Source: Streptomyces agglomeratus | GTDB lineage: Bacteria > Actinomycetota > Actinomycetes > Streptomycetales > Streptomycetaceae | DNA length: 64,000 bases | Direction of reading: 5' to 3' | Assembly (NCBI RefSeq): GCF_001746415.1 | Contig: NZ_MEHJ01000002.1 | Span: 372,001 to 436,000 of the forward strand | Shown here: positions 17,505 to 26,235 of the stretch, one piece after another | How the letters are laid out: every line of letters starts with the position of its first letter | How positions within the stretch are numbered: the first letter of the stretch is position 1 | Program-made: the position numbers and the translations under genes | Notes under the pieces: model-generated | Databases searched by the model: none | What the model saw: the letters and a program-made list of their open reading frames with translations, nothing else | What the model was told of the DNA's origin: nothing

Positions 17505-20141
17505 TCATACCAAGGCCTCGTTCCTCGGGCGGTTCAGTGCGGCCCGCACGCGCGCGGCTGCCATCCGGTAGGGGTCCGGTTCGTCCGTGACTGTGGGCGC
17601 CGGCCGCTGGGCACGGACCTTAGATGTCCCGTCGCTGAGAAGGTGCTGGGCCGTGCGCCAGCGGGCTGTCTGAGCGGCCTCCTTCGCCGCGGCCCGGGCC
17701 GCTTCTGCCGAGGAGTGCAGGTGACGTCGGCGCAGCTCAGCCTCCTGTGCTTCCCTGGCTTCGGCCTCGGCCTCAGCGGAATGGGAAAGCAATTCCAACG
17801 CGGCGTGACGGTACTTGTCCACCGCCGCCTCGGCCGTGAGCTTGCCGATCAGTGTGGTGGTTTCCTTGAACCCGCCCTGGGCCCGGCACTTGGTCACCAC
17901 GTGCTCGATCTCGGCTCGGATCTCTGCTTCAGCACGGACGGCAGCCTTATGCTGCCCTGCCGGATCGTCCGGTGCGGCCCACGCCACAGCCGCGGTGTCG
18001 ACCGCTTCAGCGATCAGCCGTTCGGTGGCTTGGGTGTTGGTGCAGCTCTGGCACAGCCCACCAACCTCGGCACGACCACATCCCGCACAGGGCAACATCC
18101 GGCGCGCCGCCTCGGCAGCCTCCCGCTGTGCCCGGTACTCAGCGACTGCGGCTTCGCGAGCGGAACGTTCGACGGCTGCCCGCTCGTTTCGAAGAGCCCT
18201 GCGCGAGCTCTCCAGGAGGAACTGCTCGCGCAGCCGGGTCTCGAAGGCCTTTTTCCGCTGCTGCGGCGGGACCGTAGCCGCTTCCGTGGCGAGCTGGGCA
18301 GCAACCTGGTGGCGCAGCGTGCGCCGGTCGGCGTGCAACAGCTGGCACGCGGTGCACTCGGTGCCTGTATCCATTCGCCTTCCGTCGTCGCACCGGGCGT
18401 CGTAGCACGCCGAGCGACGAGGCAAGGCTTTTCTGATGAGCCAGCTGGCCGGATCCCTGACAGGCACGTAGCCCTGGGATGCCACGCGACGCCGCAAGCG
18501 GTTGGTGAGGATCTTCTCGGCAGAATCCGGCCCGAAGGTGCCTCGCAGCTGAGCGAGCTCGGCGTGGACTGCTGCGGTCACCCGATGGCGTGCGCCCATG
18601 CGGTTCAGGCGGCCCCAGACTGTTTCGACCGGTGCGAGCACTCCTTCGAGGCTCCTGGGCAACGACGCCCATACCTGCGGAGCATCTCCTGACTTGGCTG
18701 CCCAGGCGCTCAGCACATGGCGAGAGGCTTCCTGGCAGCTGTCGTGTTCGGGGAGAGCAGAGGGAAGGTTCTGCTTTTCCCCGCGGAGCGGGCCACCCGC
18801 ACGTTCAGCGGTCCGCGCTCCAGCCCGTGTGGGCAGGTTTTGCAGCGGGGCCTTCTCACGCGCGCCCGCGCGTACCGGCCGACTACCGCTGGCCCCAGCG
18901 GCTACGCCGGAAAAGCAACCACTATCCGCACCATCACCCCAGAGATCATCACCGGAAGGGTGGTGGGTGTGAAGGGGCGCGGCACCGGGGCGGTCTGCAA
19001 TCTCTAGGGCGGCCGTGCACCGAACTTCTCGTTCAGCAGGTGTCCCAAGGGCGTCACTCTTCCAGCTCTTCCCAAGATCACCGAATGCGGTAGCGGGGTG
19101 CTGGACGCCCGGCACATCTCCCCCACCAACGGCCTCCTGCTGCACTCCATTGGGCCTGCGATCACCCACGGTGGAAGACTCGCCCAGCTCTTGTGTCATG
19201 GCTACCGCTCTTGACTTGTCGTCAGTCGTGCTCTTCCCCGCGGCAAGTGACTTGGCGTGCGCGGCCGCGACAGCGGGAACCACCAGCCTGCTTTTCCCCA
19301 GCAGTCCCGACCTCGCCTGAACACGGACGCTCTCCACCACACCGTGGGCCCGCAGACGGGTCAACACCTTGCCTCCACCAGGGATCGAGCAGCCCAGCAG
19401 TTGCGCCACCGTTGCCGCCGCTCTGCCCCGGCCCTTCGGCACTGTCCCGCCGACCATCCGTACCCGACCGTCCGAACCTGTGCGCAGGACCAACAGCAAC
19501 AACGCGAGCCGGTCCGTCGCTGCTCCCTTTCCCTGCTGCCCGGCCAGCAGGCCGGCAGGAGTCGCTGCCGCGCCCCAGCCGGGGGCGAACAGCGCCTCGA
19601 TGAGCCTTAGCAGCGTGACGAGCTCCCGCTTGCTCAGCGCCAAGGGGTGCGCCGCATCGCCGGATTGGCGTGCGTGCCACATCGGCATGACAACGCACTG
19701 CAGCCCTGTGGTCTGTCCGGACTCCGACGTCGTGGCCCGGTACTTCACGGAGCCGGACGCCCGGAAGCGTGGCAGGACGTCGTGAGCGACGGTTGACTCC
19801 GACATACCGATCCAGCGGCCGAGCTCGCGGGTGCGGATCGCTGTGCGACAGGACTGGTGGCTGCTCTTCGCGGCCAGGACCAACGCGCTGAGCCGGGCTG
19901 CATCTGACAGGCCGGCCAGCGACTGGTCCGCCAGCAGGGTCCGTACGGCCGCCAGGAGTCGCATGCGCATGCCTCGGCCGAGTTTCAAGGGGTGGCTCGG
20001 GGCGCCGTCGGGGACTGGACCTGCCTGTGCTGACGTTTCCCTTAGCTTGCGAGGCCGGGGAGCGGTAGGCAGGGCGGGCTGCGGAAAGGATGTACGAAAA
20101 TGTGACGTATTGGGCGGATGGCTCCGGCCTGTTTCAGGCAT
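17505..20141 (-). CDS. large HTH / zinc-cluster protein, likely plasmid replication initiator
   Basis: An 878-residue protein. An N-terminal winged-helix-like region (about residues 60-150, including RTRELGRWIGMSESTVAHDV) is followed by a second HTH-like part near 230-300, a low-complexity middle, and two four-cysteine clusters (C579, C584, C596, C599 and C685, C688, C697, C700) within a long Ala/Glu/Arg coiled coil. Its size, basic HTH and position beside two partition loci and repeat clusters suggest the initiator of a large actinomycete plasmid, but this is inference; no catalytic motif is visible. ATG 20141 gives the longest form. ATG codons 58 and 60, just before MRLLAAVRTLLA, are an alternative after a low-complexity leader. 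Confidence 0.7.
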   Translation of the reverse strand: MPETGRSHPPNTSHFRTSFPQPALPTAPRPRKLRETSAQAGPVPDGAPSHPLKLGRGMRMRLLAAVRTLLADQSLAGLSDAARLSALVLAAKSSHQSCRTAIRTRELGRWIGMSESTVAHDVLPRFRASGSVKYRATTSESGQTTGLQCVVMPMWHARQSGDAAHPLALSKRELVTLLRLIEALFAPGWGAAATPAGLLAGQQGKGAATDRLALLLLVLRTGSDGRVRMVGGTVPKGRGRAAATVAQLLGCSIPGGGKVLTRLRAHGVVESVRVQARSGLLGKSRLVVPAVAAAHAKSLAAGKSTTDDKSRAVAMTQELGESSTVGDRRPNGVQQEAVGGGDVPGVQHPATAFGDLGKSWKSDALGTPAEREVRCTAALEIADRPGAAPLHTHHPSGDDLWGDGADSGCFSGVAAGASGSRPVRAGAREKAPLQNLPTRAGARTAERAGGPLRGEKQNLPSALPEHDSCQEASRHVLSAWAAKSGDAPQVWASLPRSLEGVLAPVETVWGRLNRMGARHRVTAAVHAELAQLRGTFGPDSAEKILTNRLRRRVASQGYVPVRDPASWLIRKALPRRSACYDARCDDGRRMDTGTECTACQLLHADRRTLRHQVAAQLATEAATVPPQQRKKAFETRLREQFLLESSRRALRNERAAVERSAREAAVAEYRAQREAAEAARRMLPCAGCGRAEVGGLCQSCTNTQATERLIAEAVDTAAVAWAAPDDPAGQHKAAVRAEAEIRAEIEHVVTKCRAQGGFKETTTLIGKLTAEAAVDKYRHAALELLSHSAEAEAEAREAQEAELRRRHLHSSAEAARAAAKEAAQTARWRTAQHLLSDGTSKVRAQRPAPTVTDEPDPYRMAAARVRAALNRPRNEALV

Positions 20142-20200
20142 GACTGAGCCAGCCCTCGTACGGGTAGCTATGATCTGCTCCAGTCGAGGAGGAATAGGGC

Positions 20201-20278
20201 GTGCTTCATCGCCACCCGGCCCGCTTGGGGAAGCAGGGAAGCCGGGCGCTAGCCGTGATGCGGTTGGAAGAGGCCTAG
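20201..20278 (+). CDS. 25-codon micro-ORF, divergent from the rep-like gene
   Basis: GTG 20201 follows a strong Shine-Dalgarno (cgaggaggaat, about 20185-20195) and reads 25 codons (VLHRHPARLGKQGS...) to TAG 20276. A 9-bp GC hairpin follows 33 bases later. This compact ribosome-site/ORF/hairpin unit points away from the replication-type gene and could be a leader peptide or a regulatory transcript. Confidence 0.4.
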   Translation: MLHRHPARLGKQGSRALAVMRLEEA

Positions 20279-20310
20279 GTCGCGCTCACCTCCACCTCGA
20301 CAATGGGAGT

Positions 20311-20335
20311 GGCCCGGGACAGCAGATCCCGGGCC
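20311..20335 (+). terminator. hairpin terminator after the micro-ORF
   Basis: ggcccggga (20311-20319) pairs perfectly with tcccgggcc (20327-20335) around a 7-base loop. A short cttct follows on the plus strand. It could also serve the minus-strand gene ending at 20438. Confidence 0.6.
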
Positions 20336-20437
20336 CTTCTGCATCCACCACCCCGGCTGTGTGCGCCAGGGATAAGAGCTGTCAGCATGAGGACTCCTAG
20401 CCCTGCTCTGCGCGACCTAGGCGATGGACGATGGGCT

Positions 20438-20911
20438 CTATGCCGCCGACTTTGAGGCTGTGTTGCGGCGGCGCCGTGAAGCCAGTGCAGCTATGGCGTC
20501 GGGGAGTTCGGCAACCCACACGCCCACGGGGATGCGGAAGGCGACGCGGCCGCTGAGTGTCTTGAGATCGAACGCTGCGCGCTCAGCCGGTGTGGTCACC
20601 AGGTGAACGCTGTCTTCGAGCACCCACAGCGCCGTGTCGGGCGTGGTGTTGGGGTCGGATGCGGCCTGCCGAGCCGCCTCGACCGCGGACTGCTGCCACA
20701 GCTCCAAGTCCTGGCGCGCACTGCGCGGACGTCGGGTGCCGGGCCACACAATCTGCGACACGAAGGCGTAGACCCGCAGGGCGACGACCTCCTCCTCGAA
20801 GTGCGGTTCGTGAAGGACCCCTTGGTCTCGGGCCTTCCAGGCCCATGACTCGCTCAGGCCGGCTGCTGCGGCAACGGCGCTCGTACTGAGCTTCTCGTCG
20901 GCCATCGACAT
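20438..20911 (-). CDS. small HTH protein, probable plasmid regulator
   Basis: A 157-residue protein. ATG 20911 is chosen because GGGGAG stands six bases upstream; a TTG six codons earlier is possible. Residues 8-35 (STSAVAAAAGLSESWAWKAR) look like a MerR/excisionase-style helix-turn-helix. The rest is a mixed helical domain with a hydrophobic core (VAFRIPVGVWVAELPDAIAA) and a basic tail. No family name is recognised. It lies between the large replication-type gene and partition locus 1 on the same strand, so a role in copy control or partition regulation is plausible but unproven. Confidence 0.65.
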   Translation of the reverse strand: MSMADEKLSTSAVAAAAGLSESWAWKARDQGVLHEPHFEEEVVALRVYAFVSQIVWPGTRRPRSARQDLELWQQSAVEAARQAASDPNTTPDTALWVLEDSVHLVTTPAERAAFDLKTLSGRVAFRIPVGVWVAELPDAIAALASRRRRNTASKSAA

Positions 20912-21134
20912 TCTCGACTCCCCTGACAAGCCTGGTGATCGTCAAGAACACGATAGCGCAAGATCCCCTGCGAATTCTCGCGTCACTAGAACCGGGCGCG
21001 TCGAACTGCTCTTCTCATTCCCGCTCTGACCCGATTTTGAGCCTTTGTTGACTCATCGAAGCGCTCGTGACGCGTGTGCGCGCTCTAGTGTCACGCGGAG
21101 AGTGTGCTTGCCTGAAGGGGCGTTCGTAAGATTG

Positions 21135-21191
21135 ATCGTTGGAGCTGTCGTTGGTTCTGAGGTAACAGCGAAAGTTGCAAGAATCGTTGCA
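21135..21191. repeat. ATCGTTGCA-type repeats downstream of partition locus 1
   Basis: ATCGTTGGA at 21135-21143 and an exact ATCGTTGCA at 21183-21191, with related gttg/ttgcaa words between. The same 9-mer recurs in the AT-rich block upstream of parA1 (24.0-24.4 kb), so the repeats flank the locus. Confidence 0.6.
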
Positions 21192-21213
21192 ACGAATTGG
21201 TCCTCCGAGACAA

Positions 21214-21250
21214 CGAAAAAGGCCGACGGCACCAAAGGTGCCGCCGGCCT
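21214..21250 (-). terminator. rho-independent terminator of partition locus 1
   Basis: On the minus strand aggccggcggcacc, loop ttt, ggtgccgtcggcct (stem 21250-21237 with 21233-21220, one G-T pair), followed by ttttt (21219-21215). It stands 17 bases beyond the stop of the parA1 partner gene. Confidence 0.85.
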
Positions 21251-21266
21251 CACAGGCAGGTACGTA

Positions 21267-22241
21267 CTACCGCTCGGGACGTCGTCGTTCCGGCCTCTGC
21301 AGCGGTCCTTCCGCATCCAGCGCGTCAAGCAAGCGCTCAACACCGGCTGACACAACGAGAGTTCCACGGCGCCCGTAGGTTGCTTCCTGGAGAGTCAGCT
21401 TCAGGTTGGAAGCGAGCTTGTACGCCTCCTCCCCCACTCGGTACGTCGACGGCTGCGACTTGTCCGTGTCCCACAGCTGACTCTCCGCGAAAGCCTCCGC
21501 CATGGCGATCTGCTCCTCAACCGCCGAGGGCACATGCCGCAGCGCAGCATCGACGTAGTGACCAAGCGCCAGACCAGAGTTCCCCGTTGACCGCCTGTCC
21601 GCGTTCAACCGGTCCTTCAACCGGATCAAAACATCCGGCGAGATGCGAAATCCATGAGACTTCCACTTCGCGGAACGCAGCTTGGCATCCGCATAACTCT
21701 CATGGATGGCGTTGTGCGCCCAGGCAGAAGAGCGAGACTGCTGCCCACGACTCCCAGCCGGAATCCGCCCAGAATGGCTCTCCGTCTCGGCGTTCTGCAC
21801 AGGCTCAGCAGCCTTGGCCGCGCGCCGCACGTCAGCCTTGGCCTTGACGTCGACTGTGCGTAGCGGCTCTGGGGCGGGGTGAGGCGCAGGCTCCGGCACC
21901 GGTGCGGGTTCAGGCACCGGTGCGGTCTTTACCCTGACCGCAGGCTCCCGCTGAGGTTCCGCAACGGGCTTCGGCGCAGCCTCAACAGGGTCAGCAGGAG
22001 GCGGAACGACCCCCTGCTGCGCAACAGGAGCCAAGGGCTCAAGGGCATGCGGCGCCACCGGGCTGCCAGCCTGGTCGGCGTCCACTCCCCCCGCCCCGAG
22101 GAATGAGCGACCTGCAACATCGTTGGCACCAGCGATCAGGTTCTGTACCAGCGCCGTCCCACCGGGCTTGAAGTGTGCCGGGGCGCGCCTCTTCTTCGGC
22201 TTCGGCGGGTCCTGCCCGGCCTTGGACTGGTCCTCAGACAC
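21267..22241 (-). CDS. partition partner protein of ParA1 (probable centromere-binding)
   Basis: A 324-residue protein whose start overlaps the parA1 stop by eight bases. A basic N-terminus (KPKKRRAPAHF) is followed by a long disordered Pro/Ala/Glu stretch with repeated PVPEPAP units (about residues 60-125). The C-terminal half is compact, with a likely DNA-binding fold (HGFRISPDVLIRLKDRLNAD) and helices to the end. It has none of the ParB GHRR/CTPase motifs, so it is not a classical ParB. By position it is the adaptor that loads on the centromere of locus 1, plausibly the ATCGTTGCA repeats. A strong terminator follows. Confidence 0.75.
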   Translation of the reverse strand: MSEDQSKAGQDPPKPKKRRAPAHFKPGGTALVQNLIAGANDVAGRSFLGAGGVDADQAGSPVAPHALEPLAPVAQQGVVPPPADPVEAAPKPVAEPQREPAVRVKTAPVPEPAPVPEPAPHPAPEPLRTVDVKAKADVRRAAKAAEPVQNAETESHSGRIPAGSRGQQSRSSAWAHNAIHESYADAKLRSAKWKSHGFRISPDVLIRLKDRLNADRRSTGNSGLALGHYVDAALRHVPSAVEEQIAMAEAFAESQLWDTDKSQPSTYRVGEEAYKLASNLKLTLQEATYGRRGTLVVSAGVERLLDALDAEGPLQRPERRRPER

Positions 22242-23118
22242 CGGCAGCCTCGCCTTCGATCCGCTCCGGCAGCTCCCACTTTTCTTCCGGCTGACTCATG
22301 CGCGTGAGGATCTGACCCATGAGCTCGCCGTACATCTTGCCGGGCGGGTGGCTTGCGAAGCGCAGCACGGACGGCACACCGTAAGCGAACGAGTCGCTGA
22401 TGCGGTTGTCGCTGCGCACATCGGTCTCGAACGGGGCGAGATTGGCGTCGAGCATGCCGTTGCGGATGTTCACCTCTTGCGCCTTCCACCGCGAAGGCGG
22501 ATTCGACCGATTGAGGACGGCACCCAGGTACTGGGGGTCGCATTCACCACCGGTGCGGTCCTTGACGTAGGCCACAGTTCCGCGAGTTGCCGCAGCGCCC
22601 TTCAGCGCCGGGTACTCCGGGACGCAAACGGTGATGACGTAGTCAGCTGCCGCGAGGGCGGTCGCGGAGAGCGAAGACACCGCCGGGGGCGTATCGATCA
22701 CGACAAAGTCGAACTGGTCCTCGAGCTCCATGAGCATGCGCCGCAGGACAGGAGTCGACTGGTAGCCCTTCTTGTGGATCAGGTCCTGAGCCGCGGTCAT
22801 CGTCGACTCTTCGCACGCGAGGAGATGCAGCGTGCCGGCATCCTCGAACTCAGCGACGAGCTCACTGCGGTCAAACCACACGGTGGCTACGTCCATGCGC
22901 ATCCCCTGCAGCCGTGCTTGGAGTACCCAGCCCAGCGAACGGGACAGCTGGTCCTCGCCGGCGAGATTGACGCCGAGCGCGGTTCCCGCCTGAGCCTGGG
23001 GGTCGAGGTCAACGATGAGGACCCGCGCGCCTCCGAGGGCCAGCCCCGCGCCGAGGTTGACCGTGGTGCTGGTCTTGCCGACCCCTCCCTTCTGCGTTGC
23101 GACGGCGATGACTTTCAC
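22234..23118 (-). CDS. parA: partition ATPase ParA (locus 1)
   Basis: A 294-residue ParA/MinD-type ATPase without an N-terminal DNA-binding extension. The deviant Walker A KGGVGKT is at residues 10-16, the A' motif in VLIVDLDPQAQAG (about 33-45), and Walker B in FDFVVIDTPPAVSSL. It hydrolyses ATP on nucleoid DNA and moves plasmid copies apart through its partner encoded just downstream. ATG 23118 starts directly with the first beta strand, as usual for short ParAs. The AT-rich repeat block lies about 900 bases upstream. A second ParA sits 3 kb away, so the replicon carries two partition ATPases. Confidence 0.93.
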   Translation of the reverse strand: MKVIAVATQKGGVGKTSTTVNLGAGLALGGARVLIVDLDPQAQAGTALGVNLAGEDQLSRSLGWVLQARLQGMRMDVATVWFDRSELVAEFEDAGTLHLLACEESTMTAAQDLIHKKGYQSTPVLRRMLMELEDQFDFVVIDTPPAVSSLSATALAAADYVITVCVPEYPALKGAAATRGTVAYVKDRTGGECDPQYLGAVLNRSNPPSRWKAQEVNIRNGMLDANLAPFETDVRSDNRISDSFAYGVPSVLRFASHPPGKMYGELMGQILTRMSQPEEKWELPERIEGEAAGV

Positions 23119-23999
23119 CGCATGCCCGCCTCTCTTGGGTAAGTCGTCTGTCGTCCAGTTACGCCCGTGTCACCAGGGTCAGAGCTGGAGTCAGCTGCTA
23201 CTCGCACCGGGCTGTCTCAGTGATTTGCCTGATTAGCCACGTATTGAACTGCTGTTTCTCGCTCATCTGTCTCTAGTGACACGGGATCTTCGCGCCTGAC
23301 CTTAACAGTTGGCGCGATAGCCGACGCCTTGACTCACGGATTCTTCGGCGAGTGGGACCGAGGCCGGGAGGCCAGGAAGACCGCAGCCCACCGACGGGCG
23401 CCCGTCCGGGCGTGTGGGAGCAAGTTGGAAGGTGGAGGTGAGGCGCAGGCTTCCCACTCGCGCCACAGAATGCGGCTGAGTGGCCACCTGACCGCGACGT
23501 CATTGGAGACCGCGTCAGGTGGACGCCAGCGTGCCTTGCAGAGACCGGCATTCGGGCAGATCTTCGAGGGATGGCATCAGCTGTAAGGGGTGACGGGTGG
23601 GCTCCCGCATCAGAACTGCGGGTGCCGGACGAGAGAGCGTCAGTTCCTGCTGGACGTGTGGAGCCGGTAGCCAGTCAAACTCCTTCGCACCCGTGTGGAA
23701 GACGTACAGCGCCTGTCAGCGAGTGGGCATGTTCGACAGCGGCCTGGCGTGCTGGCTCGAAAGAGAAGACGAATGAACGTTGGCTGCAACTCAGGCAAGT
23801 CAGCACGCACGTTCGCTGCGGCGTAAGTCAGGTAGCTAGTCCCTACCGGCGATCGACCGTCTGCAAGTAGTGATGTTCGCTAGTGCGCGAGAAAGCAACA
23901 GGAGCAGACGTACAGCGAGTAGGACTGTACAAGAGATCGCATGAAGGTAAGTCCGCAACGCTGCAAGAGCTGCCGCATGTTAGATATGGCGTTGCATAG
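23119..23999. other. intergenic region upstream of parA1
   Basis: No gene is recognised. GC content falls steadily from left to right toward the repeat block. The proximal part probably carries the parA1 promoter, and a terminator-like motif was not seen. Confidence 0.5.
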
Positions 24000-24400
24000 A
24001 CAGATTGATCCAACGAAAGCTGCGATGAAGGCTTCTCTGTATGATCGTTCGTTGGAGCTAAGAATAGATCCAACGCTAGAAACAGTGTTGCATCGCAAGA
24101 TGCGAATAAAGTTGTAGTCATCGTTGCAGCCATTGATATATGCCTTGTTGCGAGGTTAGTAGCGATCAACACTGCAACACTCGTTACATGAGTCGTTGTA
24201 TCTGTTGCAGCGACCAATCGGACAGTCATCGTTAGCTCAATCATTGCGCTAGTTGTTGTGAATAAAGAAGCAATGAACGTAGCAAATATCGTTGCAGCAC
24301 ATGCAATAAGTATCGTTGCAGGGGGAGCGAACGACGCGGCAGTACATGAGGGAACGAGCGCCGAATATCGTTGCTTGCATCGATGCAGTCATCGTTGCAA
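24000..24400. repeat. AT-rich ATCGTTGCA repeat block: candidate origin or centromere
   Basis: Exact ATCGTTGCA at 24120, 24288, 24312 and 24391, a one-base variant at 24367, and gatccaacg twice at 24007 and 24067, exactly 60 bases apart. Two of the intervals are 24 bases. The block is far richer in A/T than the rest of the window and has no convincing gene. Direct repeats at fixed spacing in AT-rich DNA are what iteron origins and some plasmid centromeres look like. Confidence 0.65.
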
Positions 24401-25140
24401 CAAGGACGTCTTCCCACTTCAAGAGCCCCGAAGACCCGGCGTCCCCACAAACTCTCCAAGTGCCTTCCGCTCAGCACCTACGCTCAGAAGCGCCACCCAA
24501 AAATCCGCTTCCTGCGGCGGCGATGCGGGCATCCGGGGGCAGCGCGGTCACCCAAGAACTAATTGCCAAACGACCATCCTGGGTCGCCTCGCTCACGAGA
24601 ATGGGCGCAGCAGCATGGGGCGATGCACTTCGGATCAGCTGCTGCCTAGCTAGCGCAGGCCATCGATACGACTTGCTCGGGCCGGAGGAGCAGCCCATGC
24701 GATCTGGACCTTGCCAAGCGGTTGGACCCCGCCTAGAAGCAGAGAACGTGACGCCCGACGAAACCCACAAACTGCGGCCGACCCGGTGGCACGGCTCGTC
24801 TCATCGCCAAGCCATCCGCAACCTTTGCGGTGCGCTGATCACTCTTCTCCGCAACTAGTCCAGGTGACCAGTCCTCTGGACCTGCCTCCGGCCGGCTTCA
24901 CCCCGCTGCCGAAAATCACCCTCCGTGGAGGCATGCGTACCTGAGGCAGCTTATTGCCGACACTTAAACGGGCAGGAGATGGTCTTCTGCGGCAAGGGGA
25001 CAGCTCCTTGAGCCAGGCGAAACAGACGGCGTCGCCAGTAAAACCAGGGGCAAGCCCCCGACAAAGCGCCCACCCCAGAGTGATCCACATTGTTCGGGGG
25101 CGACAGGAAAACATGGCCCCTGAGCGGCACACCTGCCGTC
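24401..25140. other. gap between the repeat block and parB
   Basis: Frames on both strands are open for 60-180 codons, but none has a recognisable domain or ribosome site. It may hold a small unidentified gene. Confidence 0.4.
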
Positions 25141-26235
25141 TCAGGCCGTCGCGGCTTCAGTCCGCTCCGACTCTCGGGCGGCAAGCAGCCGCTGGAGCAG
25201 CTTCTCCCGCTCCACCGAGTTCATCTTGTGCAGCACGAGCGCAGCAACCTGATAGCCGTCGTGCCAGGGCATCCGGGTGGCCGGCTCCTGCGACGGGGTG
25301 CCTGCCTGTGCGGCTGTTGGCTGTGCGTCTCGAGGACCGGGCAGGTCGTCTGTCAGCGGCCGCTCGGCACCCGGCGTTGAGATATCACGGCGTGATACCT
25401 CAACGCCGGGCGCAGGTGCATCAGACCGTGATCGCCCTACGTCGGGTGTCGCGATGTCACGCCGAGCTTCATCGGCGCCGACTGCCGGATTATCACGCCG
25501 TGATAGCTCGCCGACTTTGGCGCGCTTGCGTTCACTGGCAGCCGCCCGTGCGTCCGCTTGCTGGATCTGCTCCGCCGCGGTCAGCTTCGACAAGTTACGT
25601 ACGTGCTCGATCTTGCGGCGGCCTTCGAGAAGGTCAGCCTGCAGCTGCGGATCGAGATCCAGGACCGACAGCTTCGATGAGATGGTGGACTGAGCCATGC
25701 CCAGCCTCCTAGCTGCCTTGCTCTGCGAGCCGTAAAAATCAACCAGCGTACGGAGGGCTTGCGCCTGCTCGAGCGGACTCATGTCGTCACGATGCACATT
25801 GGCGACGAACGCCGCTTCCAGCAGAGACTCGTCCGTAGAGACGCGCGCGTTGTCGACGCTCACTCGGATCGTCGTGACGCCCGCCAGTCGGGCTGCCTCG
25901 AGCCGACGGTGACCGTCAACCACGATGTAGCGCGTCCCGGCTTCAATGTCGGCCGCTCGCTCCGGTCGCTCCTGGAGGTAGGCATCGACCGAAGCGACGG
26001 TGATCGCGTTGACGAGTCCGATCTCACGAATGCTGTCAGCAAGGCCCTCCAGATCCCTGAGCTCCTCTCGAGGGTTGTCCGGGTTCTGACTGATCTGGCT
26101 GAGAGGCAGCTCGGTAGGGTCAGGGACCCCGACAGTAGGTGCTGCCGTTGCCGCGCCAATCGCCGCGCGGCGGGCGCTGACGGGGCGAGCCTGGCCGAAC
26201 GACGCGCCGGCTCCAAGGTTCTTTGCTTTGCTCAC
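25141..26235 (-). CDS. parB: partition protein ParB (locus 2)
   Basis: A 364-residue ParB. The N-terminal CTPase domain has the GHRR box (residues 108-111) and the NVHRDDMSPLEQA patch (146-158). The HTH follows (SKAARRLGMAQSTISSKLSV, about 172-191). Residues 244-291 are four 12-residue repeats built on (V/L)SRRDxxxPGxx, encoded by a 36-bp repeat whose DNA carries the palindrome also found elsewhere in the window. A short C-terminal dimer helix ends the protein. GTG 26235 overlaps the parA2 stop by four bases, so the genes are coupled. Family members load as clamps at parS and stimulate ParA ATPase. Confidence 0.93.
   Translation of the reverse strand: MSKAKNLGAGASFGQARPVSARRAAIGAATAAPTVGVPDPTELPLSQISQNPDNPREELRDLEGLADSIREIGLVNAITVASVDAYLQERPERAADIEAGTRYIVVDGHRRLEAARLAGVTTIRVSVDNARVSTDESLLEAAFVANVHRDDMSPLEQAQALRTLVDFYGSQSKAARRLGMAQSTISSKLSVLDLDPQLQADLLEGRRKIEHVRNLSKLTAAEQIQQADARAAASERKRAKVGELSRRDNPAVGADEARRDIATPDVGRSRSDAPAPGVEVSRRDISTPGAERPLTDDLPGPRDAQPTAAQAGTPSQEPATRMPWHDGYQVAALVLHKMNSVEREKLLQRLLAARESERTEAATA
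25383..25505. repeat. parS: four centromere-like sites at a 36-bp period inside parB
   Basis: Perfect tatcacg(g/c)cgtgata palindromes at 25383-25397 and 25491-25505, with degenerate copies at 25419-25433 and 25455-25469. All four begin exactly 36 bases apart, that is 12 codons, in the linker of parB. Four identical 15-mers occur outside the gene. That these are ParB-binding sites is inference from position and symmetry. Confidence 0.8.

Noticed and set aside
24000..24400. The AT-rich repeat block as a chromosomal oriC
   Set aside because: No DnaA boxes (TTGTCCACA-like) and no dnaA/dnaN neighbours.
25383..25505. The 36-bp repeats as a CRISPR array
   Set aside because: The units are in frame inside parB, have no unique spacers and encode protein repeats; no cas gene is present.
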